This document shows, in pieces, positions 10,301 through 18,873 of a stretch of 33,423 nucleotides of DNA (within the stretch, counting starts at the first letter, position 1; each line of letters opens with the position of its first letter). Source of the stretch: Ectocarpus siliculosus (taxonomy: Eukaryota > Sar > Phaeophyceae > Ectocarpales > Ectocarpaceae); NCBI GenBank assembly GCA_000310025.1, contig FN649739.1:2639020-2672442 (forward strand), read 5' to 3'. The position numbers were made by a program, and so were the translations under genes. The notes beneath the pieces were generated by a model that was not told the origin of the DNA, did not search any database, and worked only from the letters and a program-made list of their open reading frames with translations.

Positions 10301-11092
10301 AGATCACCAAGGTCTGTGATGACCTCTGTTGACCAACCAGGACCGTGTAGATCAAACTTAACCAACTTCAGGTGAGGCGGCAAGCGATTCCACAATGACT
10401 CAAAGCTAACTCTCTGATCAGCGCTCAACCGCTCCATCACATGCTGTGGTGGCGGCGAGGGCGAAGTGTGGGCGGTGGCAGGGGCCGCAGGGGATGATTT
10501 CCCTGGGTCCGGCACAGGAGGATCAGTGGATCGTAGGTTCTGCACGAAGGGATCGTGGCAACGCACCTGTGGATCGACGGTCCTGTCCGCGTTATCCTCG
10601 GTAGAACCCAAAATAGGTCCAGGCACCGGACATGAAGTATCAGCTTCGTCGTTAGACTGTTGTTCTAAGTGCTCTACCGGGACGCGCATCAGCGGGGCGG
10701 CAGCAGTACCGAGCAAGTCTCCTGGCTCAAGTTCTGCGGCACCCGCGAGCGGCACAAACTGACGTCCGTCGGAGACAAAGATTTCTTCGTTCGACGAAAC
10801 ATCAGGCAACATGTCGACTAGGTATTGACCGGTCAGAGCCGGTGTACCGTTTGAACGCACCAAATTGACTTCAATCATTTGGTGGTCGTCTGACAATGAG
10901 GTACCCGTCGGCCCTGCATAACGGAGCTGGAATGGGTTCGCCGGGGCTGTGAAATCGGGCACATACGCGACCGCACCAGAGTCAGCCTGGTGGGCAAGCG
11001 TATATTCACCAAAAACGCGATTGTCCAGTGGCCTCGGAGGCAACATACGGTGCGTGCGAGTGTTAAATCGCATGAAACTATCGCGTCCCCAA
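10300..11092 (-). pseudogene. Protease-to-reverse transcriptase linker
   Basis: An open minus frame of nearly 400 codons (11229-10039) covers the end of the protease, a Pro/Ser/Asp-rich linker and the approach to reverse transcriptase. The first useful part is GRDSFMRF at about 11090, which should follow the protease ILLG motif; an extra G in a G run there shifts the frame. The segment at 10290-10420 (LKLVKFDLHGPGWSTEVI then DLLHDSQDVFS) resembles the conserved lead-in to gypsy reverse transcriptase, where the host-like PF-E-T-K motif follows (PFETKVPPDCPPV). Confidence 0.7.
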
Positions 11093-11704
11093 GAGGATGG
11101 GAAACTGCATGGTGTTTGCAGGGACGATGTGCGCCCAAACGGCAAGAGAAGCCGAAGGCGTATCACCGTGGAAAAATTGCACACTAAGACGGACTGTATC
11201 GGACGTCTGAAGAGACTCGGATTTACCAAAACCTCCCCAAGAACGTGCGTTGCCGTGCGAGATGCAAGCCTCTGAGATGGCTCCCATGGCTATGAGGGTA
11301 CCTACAGCGTTGCTGTTGATGAACGTGGCCGGTGATCCTGAATCGAGCAGAGCAGCGCAACCCGATTGTGATTTGGCTGGCCCAGCGTGGGTTTTGACTC
11401 GAGTCGTAAATGAAGCGTCGTCAACTGTAACAACACCACCTACAAGGCAAGGACCATGCTCAGCGAGCAACGGTACACGATCTTCCTCATTATACTCAGC
11501 GGACGTAACCGCGAGAACTTCAGCGCTGTGATCCCTTGGAACATGCGCTGATTTTATGCGGTAACCTGACGACGGGGCGGCCTCCTCGGCGGCAGCCGTC
11601 GAAATACGCTCTTGCGTTTCAGGGTTAACCTCATGTATTGTATTCCGGAGGTGAGCGTCGGACGAAACTTGTGGTGGAAGTGTCGGCGTCGGCGCGTGCT
11701 CTCG
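11078..11704 (-). pseudogene. Retropepsin-like aspartic protease
   Basis: In the same minus frame as the NADAR domain, CAALLDSGSPATFIN gives the D-S-G active site of a retroviral-type protease, with Asp at codon 11344-11342. About 80 codons later FPILLG forms the second half-motif (I-L-L-G-x-D). The protease releases mature Gag and Pol proteins and works as a dimer. A one-base insertion in a run of four G at about 11092 turns ILLGRD into ILLGTR followed by a stop, cutting the protease from the rest of Pol. The Ser/Thr/Glu-rich 60-120 residues before the active site join it to the NADAR domain. Confidence 0.85.
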
Positions 11705-12178
11705 GAGGAGGTTTCGAACAACCTGCAGGCTTTTGCCAAGCAGGGTGGAGCCCCGCCATAAAGAGGGTTGGATTGCAGCAGGATCATCCGCGCGATGTCC
11801 AATGCCCCATATGGCATCGAGTGGGCTAGCTTCGACGAGAATTTTGTCGCCGGTGCCCAAAAGATGTTGTCGCATAGCGGGATTTTGAGAAAATTTGAAG
11901 TAGGAGGCGACACGCACCACGTTTTCACGCTCGCCCTCCCAAACAGCTTCGTCAAACCCTTTAACTCGGCGTCCGTAACGCTTATGTTTAATCGGGTCAG
12001 AAACACGCATAGTCCGCCGCAACGTATCTTGGTCGCCAAAGAGACGAGCCTTGGTAGCCGCGAAGAATTGTTCTCCACAAGAGTATTCAACACCATCTAC
12101 AGTAGAGATGGAGAGCATCCGTTGCGAGAAAACCGACAGGGCTTGCCAGAACAACACCATGTCAGGTGTGCAGTACTC
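11705..12178 (-). CDS. NADAR (YbiA-like) domain inside retrotransposon Pol
   Basis: About 150 residues from the ATG at 12160 carry the NADAR fold signature. With that Met as residue 1, they show VDGVEYSCGEQFF (21-33) with Glu30, ATKARLFGD (35-43), DPIKHKRYGRRVKGFDE (55-71), W74 with R78, FKFSQN (88-93), TGDKILVEASPLDAIWGIG (103-121), W135-x-G, LLGKSL and VVRNLL (to 152). These line up in order with E. coli YbiA, which is about 160 residues, so the domain looks complete. NADAR enzymes cleave N-glycosidic bonds; members remove ADP-ribose from guanine or hydrolyse riboflavin intermediates. The frame runs without break into the protease, and upstream it is open to a TAG at 12263-12265. It lies between Gag and protease, where most Ty3/gypsy elements have nothing enzymatic. 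Function here is inference. Confidence 0.85.
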
Positions 12179-12262
12179 CTTGCTCGGATGAAATGCTGGT
12201 GGTGACCACCTGGCGTCGGTCGGAGGAGCAGGGTAGATACGAATACCAGCTAGCCGAGTCCT

Positions 12263-12684
12263 CTACTCTACCAACAGCGCAACCAGGTGGGGTGTACAGT
12301 CTGTAGTGCTTTCGCTAGAATCCATCACGTTGGAGACATGACGGCCCTCCCTTGACGAGGGTCGCGAGTTTTGGGCTGTTTGTTCAGCGAGGGGCGCAAT
12401 CGGAGCGTCCTCCGAATACGGTGTTGTCAGCACCTCCGTGGTCGTGGTTGGGGACCGCTCAGTTTTGGTTCTCCGCGAATCGCAAACCACGGGAATTCGA
12501 CGCATATTTCTTTCAACGCAATCGGTCTTACTCGCTTCACCGTGCGGCAAGTGACGTTTATCACCGTCTCGAGTTCCACCGGCTGTATCGCCGCAGGCTG
12601 TCGATGAACCGTACGCAGTGGACATGTCCAAATCATCGCTCGAGGTAGCTAGACTCGGCGACGCTTCATGTATTGTCGACAACG
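12263..12684 (-). pseudogene. Disordered linker ORF ahead of NADAR
   Basis: A Ser/Thr-rich open frame of about 139 codons, with no usual ATG start, that ends at TAG 12263-12265. The stop is in frame with the NADAR-protease ORF, which reopens immediately and reaches its first ATG 34 codons later. Most of it (12349-12684) is a duplicate of 16041-16381. The copy here keeps one frame through the whole repeat, while the other is shifted by a 5-bp insertion. It may be a Gag-Pol linker, with the stop being either decay or a read-through site; the many other stops in the element favour decay. Confidence 0.45.
12349..12684. repeat. Internal direct repeat, copy A
   Basis: 336 bp that match 16041-16381 in the same orientation with about a dozen mismatches and one 5-bp indel by hand alignment, roughly 96% identity. 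Weaker similarity continues to about 12745. The copies are about 3.7 kb apart, inside the retroelement. They are not LTRs: both have element coding sequence on each side and no TG...CA ends. Confidence 0.9.
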
Positions 12685-13092
12685 GTCGTGCCTAACGGTC
12701 TTACACGAGGACGTCAGAGCGGACCCCTTGGGCATGCTCGACAACCCCGACCTCCCGTATCTGCACCTCAAACCGACCCTTGCATTCGTGTAGCTAACAC
12801 GTAATGGTTTAGGCTGGTTCGCGGGCGGCAACGTGGTGTAATCGTGCGTTGTGCAAGCTGCTCGAGCTGTGTTTAAAGTCGGGGAGCCGCCTTCAAGACA
12901 GGTCACTTCTTGAGTTCCTAACCTTGGGGTATATATGCATTGACGACAGCGCTGAAGCTGCCGTGATCGGGAGTGTGGGCTACACCATCTGAACCCGATG
13001 AGACCGAGGCACTACCGCTTGTAGCGGGTCGGTTGTAGGAACAGGAGTGGTACACTCGACCGTACCTACGATGCGCGCATCCTGCGACACAT

Positions 13093-13309
13093 ACCGTATA
13101 TGACACAAGATAACACACCCCCTTGGCCGATTTTCAAAGCTCGATTTCTCAACAGCAGGAAGAGTCACGGCGCCGAAAACGGCAGCGTTGGAATCGTCTC
13201 GTCGAGAAAATTTCGAAAAAGTATCGTTTTGTTTGTGCATCCTCTTCGTCGTGGAGTAACCGAGCTTTGGAAATCGGTCCAGGGGGTGTGTTATCTTGTG
13301 TCATATACG
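13093..13309. mobile_element. MITE-like element with 50-bp terminal inverted repeats
   Basis: The ends 13093-13142 and 13260-13309 are inverted repeats of 50 bp with only about three differences, starting CCGTATATGACACAAGATAA. The interior is about 117 bp and non-coding. The dinucleotide TA flanks both outer ends, as expected for a Tc1/mariner-type target duplication. The gag frame of the host element runs into the right end of this unit and stops inside it. No transposase is present, so it would be a non-autonomous element. Confidence 0.8.
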
Positions 13310-14681
13310 GTATCTAGCTGCTCCCTCTTTTGCCATCGGCGGGTCTGAGTGTATTGTTGCGGGGTTTGAGCGTTACCTGCGTATTGAACTCTATGAGCTG
13401 GTCTGTGGGAACGGCGCCGGTTTTGTCGGCCATTCGAGTTGCGTGAGCCGTGTGTTGTGGCAGTCGCAGGCTTAGTCCTCCAGGACTGCAAGCGCTCTTG
13501 CCACAGGTGAAACGTGTCATCACCATCAGTCAGTGCACCTAAATCTGGGTTCAGTACACAACTAGCATTGGTGAAAGGTTGTTCACAATGTTTGATAGAG
13601 TGACCAGACCCGTGACAGTTTAAACAGCGGCCAGCAATCGCGCTGAACGCTTGTGCTCGGTCAGCTCTAGTCCTGAGGAGTGGTGTCCAAAGGGGAGGCA
13701 GTTGACGTTTGAAACCATTGGAAATAACAGCATGCATTGTCGCCCAATGATCATCGGTGGCCTGCGGCCAAGCACCAAAGCTAACACAAAACACATCATG
13801 AATTGGCTCTGCCTTAACACGCATGACCGATTTGCTACGTGCCCCCTGAGAGCTCCAAGGCTGCTGCGATTGCGTCGTCGAACGTCCTTGAGAACGATTA
13901 CCGCCTTGCGAATGCAACGATAATCCACTAAGCGAGAGCGTAGCATATTGCTCGCCATTCTCCTTAACCTTAGAGGTCGTGACCTTAGAGGTCGTGAACT
14001 CATTCAGCACTCGCCACATCTCATCCAGACTACTGTACGGTTCTGCAGCGGTACGCTTTGCACCCGGAAAACAGTCAGACATCATCACAGAAGACTGGTC
14101 GTTGATCTTATTCCTTGTGATCCCGACATTCCAAGTCTCGTTAAGGCAAAAAAGACTGGAATAGTGCGTGATGTTGTTCACGGCAGTACGATACTGTCGC
14201 AAAATTCTCCAAACGTAGTTCCGTTGGGAACACCGAACGCATTCAGCGTTGTCAAGGCGTCTCCACGGTCTTCATGCTTGAAGTGGGACGCCATCAGACG
14301 AAGAAGGTGCTTGAAAGCTTCTCCTCCGTTCATACCGTCGTCCATACGCTGCTTCACCTGCACAAACATGCCATTGATAGAGCTAATGAGGTCACCAGTG
14401 GTTTGCTTGTTCGGGGATACGGCGTTAATGATGGCTTTCTTCAGCGGGTTTTCCCACCCGCGAACCCACTTATCGGATTTGTCAAAATCGATGAAAGGGT
14501 CAGCCTGTTGCAAGACATCTAAGGCTGCAGTCTTTATAGAGTCTAACAACTGCGGCCCTGCCTGTTTAAGGTTTTGCCGGCCAAGGGATCGATGGTTGTT
14601 ATACGAATATCCTAAACCTCGTCTTGATGTACTTCGCACTGTCTTCTCTGACTCGTGCAGCTTCTGCAAGCGCTTCAGCAT
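13291..14681 (-). pseudogene. Gag, capsid-like part and CCHC zinc knuckle
   Basis: Two minus frames make up this part. The first (14681-14178) is helical and charged (PFIDFDKSDKWVRGW, GGEAFKHLLRLMASHFKHED), as in a capsid-type Gag region. A frameshift near 14190 passes to the second (14202-13291), which carries the knuckle CLNCHGSGHSIKHC at 13585-13626, a C-x2-C-x4-H-x4-C nucleic-acid-binding motif of nucleocapsid. After it comes a Gln/Arg/Thr-rich tail that runs into the MITE at 13309. With the MITE removed, the same frame would stop at TAG 13066-13068, so the insertion sits at the natural end of gag. Confidence 0.8.
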
Positions 14682-15655
14682 TTTCTATTTCTACTTGGCG
14701 AGCACGAGCAGTCGTTGACGACAACGGTTGAGCGTTATGGTCTACAAATGCACTGTTACGTGACATCAATGAGTGATCGTTGGCTGAAACATCAACCAAC
14801 AATGGTACTTGCCTGTCATCACGTGGGGCTGTCAGGGGTTGGTCCAGACGCTCCTCCAGTTGGAGATCGGTGGGCTGTTGCTGTTGGTGTGCGTCAAATA
14901 GCATCTCAGGGGAATGATCCCCATAGTGTGGAGCATCCGAGCCGTCGCTGCTTCTGCGCCCGCGGCGGTGTCCGCGGCAGCGTGGGCTACAGCTCCTGCT
15001 ATGACTCCGACTACGACGACGGCCACGACTCGTGTCCACCTTGCCGGCGCTTTTTGTCGCCGAAGGCTTGCGATCCACAGCGGCCTCATCCTGGTGGCCG
15101 TTGGACCCAGAGCGCTTCTTGCCACGTTTGCCTCAATTCGATCTCTTGGAGCTGCTGGCGGCCACGGAAAAGCCGACGCGTCGCTTTCGCTAGCTGCGGA
15201 AGAGCGCGACCCTCGCGAACCACGTTGACGGTGACCGTTACTGTTGCCACGTCCACGGTTGCTTGACGAACCTCGACCACTCTACCACGACCGCGGCTGC
15301 CACGGCTGCGGGAGCTGCTGCTGTCGGTAGCTCGCTCCTTCTTCACCTTGCGGTGAGTGACGACACGGAAATCGCCCGTCTGCTTGGCGAATGCTGCAGA
15401 AGCACCAAACGTCGTCGGCAGAATCGAAGGAGGAAGGTACCAGTTGACCTCCGCCCGGCGGTAGCCACCGGTAAGGTTAGCGTAACCTCTTCTGAGCCCG
15501 TTCAGAAGACGCGTTACCGATTCTACCAACGGGGCGTCTACCGTGGGGGTATGAGTGACGTGATGCAGGGATTCACGGAGCGTGACCGTAGGTCTCTCCA
15601 GCTTTCCAACATCGTCGTCAACACTGTAGCCGCCTTGGTGACTGGTATCCTGCAT
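14599..15655 (-). pseudogene. Gag N-terminal SR/RG-rich region
   Basis: Overlapping minus frames (15655-15086 and 15078-14599) join by frameshift. They contain an arginine-rich block SRSRGSRGRGRVVEVRQ (about 15275-15325) and an SR-type block RGRRRSRSHSRSCSPRCRG (about 14960-15015). A charged, possibly helical stretch follows (ARARQVEIENAEALAEAARV) and continues into the capsid-like part through a shift near 14640. Basic SR/RG regions bind RNA, so RNA packaging is a reasonable guess. No ATG start is evident; the beginning of this Gag is uncertain. Confidence 0.5.
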
Positions 15656-16218
15656 GCTTCCGTGAAGGCCTGCTGGTGCACGTGCGCGAAGTTAGACACC
15701 GGAATGTCAAGGAACAATTCATCCCCCTTTCGGAGGCTGAGGTCCGGCGGTCCTTGCGCCATTTGGCTGTATGACGGTTGGGCCGGGGGCGGTACAACAT
15801 AACCACCTCTAACGATGGACAGTGGTGGGTTCAGCAACAGCCCTTGCTGCTGGTATGGCATACGGTACCCCGCAGGGCCGGCTTTCTCGGGCTCGGAACC
15901 AAGCTCATTCGAGCCGGTGAGCGCCATGTGCTGCGAATCAAATCCCGAAGGACCGGTGAGCGTGTGCTCCGCACCGAACCCCTGTGGGCCGGTGGGAGGG
16001 CCTTGCGTCGAACCAACTCCCGTGGGATCGGCGAGCAAGTCCCTTGACGAGGGTCGCGAGTTTTGCGCTGTTTGTTCAGCGAGGGGCGCAATCGGAGCGT
16101 CCTCCGAATACGGTGTTGTCAGCACCTCCGTGGTCGTGGTTGGGGACCGCTCAGTTTTGGTTCTCCGCGAATCGCAAACCACGGGAATTCGACGCGTATT
16201 TCTTTCAACGAAATGCAA
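15538..16218 (-). pseudogene. Gag-like Pro/Gly-rich ORF
   Basis: An open minus frame of 226 codons. It begins inside direct-repeat copy B, passes through degenerate repeats of the type TGPxGFxSxHxLTG (about 15880-16030), and ends with an apparently folded part (GDELFLDIPVSNFAHVHQQA, KAATVLTTMLESWRDL). It leads by frameshift into the SR/RG-rich region. The family is not recognised beyond its position in the gag region of the element. Confidence 0.45.
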
Positions 16219-16381
16219 TCGGTCTTACTCGCTTCACCGTTCGGCACGTGACGTTTATCACCGTCTCGAGTTCCATCGGCTTTGTCGCCGCAGGCTGTCG
16301 TTGAACCGTACGCAGTGGACATGTCCAAATCATCGCTCGAGGTAGCTAGAGTGGGCGACGCTTCACCTATTGTCGACAACG
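16041..16381. repeat. Internal direct repeat, copy B
   Basis: 341-bp partner of 12349-12684. It has an extra 5 bp (AAATG, about 16210) that shifts the minus-strand frame which is open in copy A. It adjoins the left arm of the gag inverted repeat. Confidence 0.9.
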
Positions 16382-16407
16382 TAGGTGTCCGAACGGTCTT
16401 ATACGAG

Positions 16408-16650
16408 GAGCGAGCGTCCATGCTCGACAACACCCACATCTTGCTTCGAAACTTCGAAGAGGCGAAGCGTGAAGCGGATGCTAAAGCGCGGGCGTTGGCG
16501 GAAGAGGAAGTCGAAGAACAAAGGAGAGAGGCTGACGCGGCCTTGAGCGGTGCCAACAAGGCAAGTGCTCACTTGATGGATGAGCAGATCAGACAGCTCA
16601 CCCAGCAGCGCGAGCAGCCACGCGCGCTACAGGCCGAGTGCGTTGGCAAA
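16408..16650 (+). repeat. Gag coiled-coil inverted repeat, left arm
   Basis: 243 bp that are the near-perfect reverse complement of 16782-17024 and read the same Gag coiled-coil peptide on the plus strand (ASMLDNTHILLRNFEEAKRE). Only a few differences are seen by eye. The 131-bp spacer holds the normal continuation of the minus-strand gag. Confidence 0.92.
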
Positions 16651-17147
16651 GCAACAACAAGAGCTTGCTTCAAGCCATGCTCTTGCGAGCCGGCGAGCGG
16701 GTGGGACGATGCCGGAGCGGCGCCGTCCATACCGCCAAATTGCCTGGCGACGTTGGCCTGAGCTGCAGCAGCTGCGGTGGCCTTGTCAACGCACTCGGCC
16801 TGTAGCGCGCGTGACTGCTCGCGCTGCTGGGTGAGCTGTCTGATCTGCTCATCCATCAAGTGAGCACTTGCCTTGTTGGCACCGCTCAAGGCCGCGTCAG
16901 CCTCTCTCTTTTGTTCTTCGACTTCCTCTTCCGCCAACGCCCGCGCTTTAGCATCCGCTTCACGCTTCGCCTCTTCGAAGTTTCGAAACAAGATGTGGGT
17001 GTTGTCGAGCATGGACGCTCGCTCATTAGCAGCTCCGTCAAACGCACGTCAGAACGCACCAGCGGAGCGGTCGCCTTGAGTGATTCTGCCCCTGGTCTCG
17101 CTGTCGCAAGCCCCTGAGAAACTATCAATACGTTCTCTCGGCTGCAT
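16651..17147 (-). pseudogene. Gag N-terminus with coiled coil
   Basis: From the ATG at 17147 the minus frame reads MQPRERIDSFSGACDSETRG and goes on to FDGAANERASMLDNTHI. A strongly charged, Ala-rich helix follows (EEAKREADAKARALAEEEVE, then DEQIRQLTQQREQ) that should form a coiled coil, as in self-associating Gag proteins. A stop codon precedes the ATG. A TGA at 17049-17051 interrupts it where the context suggests Trp. Past 16651 the frame enters the inverted copy and becomes antisense sequence. Confidence 0.5.
16782..17024 (-). repeat. Gag coiled-coil inverted repeat, right arm
   Basis: The arm in the element's own orientation. Its minus-strand reading joins an upstream Gag-like frame without a break at the arm's edge, and it runs on into the spacer as ANVARQFGGMDGA. 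This arm therefore looks like the original and the left arm like the inverted copy. Confidence 0.92.
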
Positions 17148-17149
17148 TC

Positions 17150-18060
17150 CGACACCCCTTCTTTATCGCATTCCGAGAACACAACAAATAAATGTTTCGG
17201 AGACAGATGGACATGGCTCTCGCTGTCAAAGTTCGAGAGCCACTGCGACCTCACAGCAGTCGGATACCCTGGGATCCGCTGATGGAGAGACACTGCAAGC
17301 CACCAGCGGCGCACTTGCTTCGAGCAACCCTGCCCCGCCTGGTGCCGCGCACGATGCAAGCAACGCTGCACTTGTGCACCCGCATCCACAATCGCTTGAG
17401 TACGAAGACAGCAGTGTAGATGTTCCGACTGGAAACCGTGATTCTGCCCCTGTCCGCACCGATGCAATTGCATGCAGAGACGTAAGAATCTGTATCTAGT
17501 GTATCTTTACCAGCCGTAGCCGAAGATCGTAGCCGAAGATCGTACCCCTACGGCAGTCCCTCCTCTCATGCGATGAAACTCGTGGATTGAGAACAAAAAC
17601 ACTATCCACATTCGGCACATATCCGAGCTCGGAATGGGATGCAGTCGGGTTGGCGTCGGAAAAATTCAAACTGAGGTTCGAAAAATGCCGACAGCGGCAG
17701 CTGTATACTACCAAAAGGGGCAGGAGTACTAGACTCGACCGCGCCACTGGGGGCGTCCGACACGCGTACGACGGAGCTGTGAGCTTCAATCGTGTGCGTG
17801 CGTGAGGCGTCAATCAAACTCGGAGAGCGAGAGCCTTCACCCTCCAAGTCCGGCACATTGCTGTGTTCGGATATGGATGCGGGGTGTGAGCGTGCGCGTT
17901 GAACCACCGAGCGCATCTGCATTTCTGCAGGTGTCTCAAGGCGGTGTGCCACATCTGATGACCAGCGGCGAGCTGAATCACGAGAGGGCACAGACAGACC
18001 TGGAGCGCGGCGCGCGACCAAGGGCTTCGGTGTGCGATCGTGCAAACATCATCTTCCTGA
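17150..18060. other. Gag-like low-complexity region, no defined gene
   Basis: Ser/Pro/Ala-rich open frames exist on both strands (plus 17080-17499; minus 18045-17602), similar in composition to the disordered Gag regions next door, without domains. A 13-bp unit AGCCGAAGATCGT is doubled at about 17517-17543. It may be upstream gag or leader sequence of the same or a nested element. No LTR or primer-binding site was seen. Confidence 0.35.
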
Positions 18061-18107
18061 GAGTCTACGTCTGCTAACGTGCGTTCGAACAGCGATCGCG
18101 ATTGTGG

Positions 18108-18131
18108 CTGCTGCTGCTGCTGCTGCTGCTG
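18108..18131. repeat. (CTG)8 microsatellite
   Basis: Eight perfect CTG units. On the minus strand they read as poly-Gln in an otherwise unassigned frame. Confidence 0.95.
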
Positions 18132-18326
18132 AAAAGTCCGACCGCGAACATGCAAGTATCGTCTGTCGCTGATTGTGCTGCGTGCCATGTCGCAACGAAC
18201 GGGGGCAGCCAAGACGACGATACCGCCGTACCTAAGCATCCAACACACATGACCCAACAGCCCAACCATTCGAAACTGTGGACACCCCAAACCCCAGCTC
18301 TGCGCGCAAATTCTGCGCGCAACAAA

Positions 18327-18457
18327 TGGAACACCCTGACAAGAAGGACTATCCATCTGCGTGCCCCCCTACCGCGTTGCGCAAGGGGGCTCGTCAAGTG
18401 CACAGGTCGATGCACTGCTCAAAGCGTCCGAAAAAAATGGTTTGGGGCGGGGGGGGA
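18327..18457. repeat. Gap-flanking repeat, left copy
   Basis: The sequence from GGAACACCCTGAC to the G-run before the gap recurs, degraded, at 18566-18700. Part of it (18378-18420) also recurs inverted at 18703-18743. Such an arrangement next to an N gap suggests contig-end artefact as much as biology. Confidence 0.8.
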
Positions 18458-18557
18458 NNNNNNNNNNNNNNNNNNNNNNNNNNNNNNNNNNNNNNNNNNN
18501 NNNNNNNNNNNNNNNNNNNNNNNNNNNNNNNNNNNNNNNNNNNNNNNNNNNNNNNNN
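18458..18557. other. Assembly gap of 100 N
   Basis: Exactly 100 N, the conventional length for a gap of unknown size. Reading frames that run across it are not meaningful. Confidence 0.99.
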
Positions 18558-18565
18558 CCCCCAAA

Positions 18566-18700
18566 AAATGAAACACCCTGACAAAAGGGTTTTTCCTTTT
18601 GGGTGCCCCCTTACCGCTTTGCGCAGGGGGGTTCTTAAAGGCCCCAGGTGGAGGCACTGCTAAAAGCTTCGGAAAAAATTGTTTTGGGGGGGGGGGGGGG
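18566..18700. repeat. Gap-flanking repeat, right copy (degraded)
   Basis: A version of 18327-18457 with many homopolymer-type changes (runs of T, A and G), ending in 18 or so G. The error pattern looks like low-quality read ends. Confidence 0.75.
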
Positions 18701-18702
18701 GG

Positions 18703-18743
18703 GAGCAGTGCATCAACCTGTGCACTTGACGAGCCCCCTTGCG
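18703..18743. repeat. Inverted copy of 18378-18420
   Basis: About 41 bp that are the reverse complement of the left flank of the gap with one or two differences. The true locus may be a palindrome around the gap, or the contigs may be mis-joined. Confidence 0.8.
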
Positions 18744-18873
18744 TTGCGTCTTCGCATCCTCGCAGCGAGCAGCGGCGACAGCTGTAGGCAGACACGGACA
18801 GCTTTGTCTTTCCAGAGGCGTGAAGCCCCGCACGCAAGGACAGTGTGTCTGTGCGTGTGTACAAACGGCAGTT

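Larger units (their letters stand above)
5704..17147 (-). mobile_element. Degenerate Ty3/gypsy (chromovirus-like) retrotransposon with a NADAR domain
   Basis: On the minus strand the order is Gag, NADAR, protease, reverse transcriptase, RNase H, integrase, chromodomain and Tudor-like domain. Protease to reverse transcriptase to RNase H to integrase is the Ty3/gypsy order, and a chromodomain behind integrase is the chromovirus mark. Coding is broken by in-frame stops at 17049-17051, 12263-12265, 7306-7308, 6743-6745, 6212-6214 and 6203-6205. Frameshifts lie near 14.64, 14.19, 11.09, 10.12, 9.73, 9.34, 7.12 and 5.8 kb. Limits are the last coding stop and the first Gag-like ATG; LTRs, primer-binding site and target duplication were not found. 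The left end may lie in the 4.6-5.7 kb region and the right end near or inside the 18.46 kb gap. The 5' part (15-17 kb) is rearranged and may be a nested second copy. Confidence 0.9.

Noticed and set aside
12349-16381. The two direct repeats considered as LTRs
   Set aside because: Both copies have element coding sequence on each side, there are no TG...CA ends, and NADAR, protease and RT lie outside the interval.
16282-16761. Plus-strand ORF with the coiled-coil peptide taken as an independent gene
   Set aside because: It is the inverted copy of the minus-strand gag segment joined to antisense sequence of the direct repeat.
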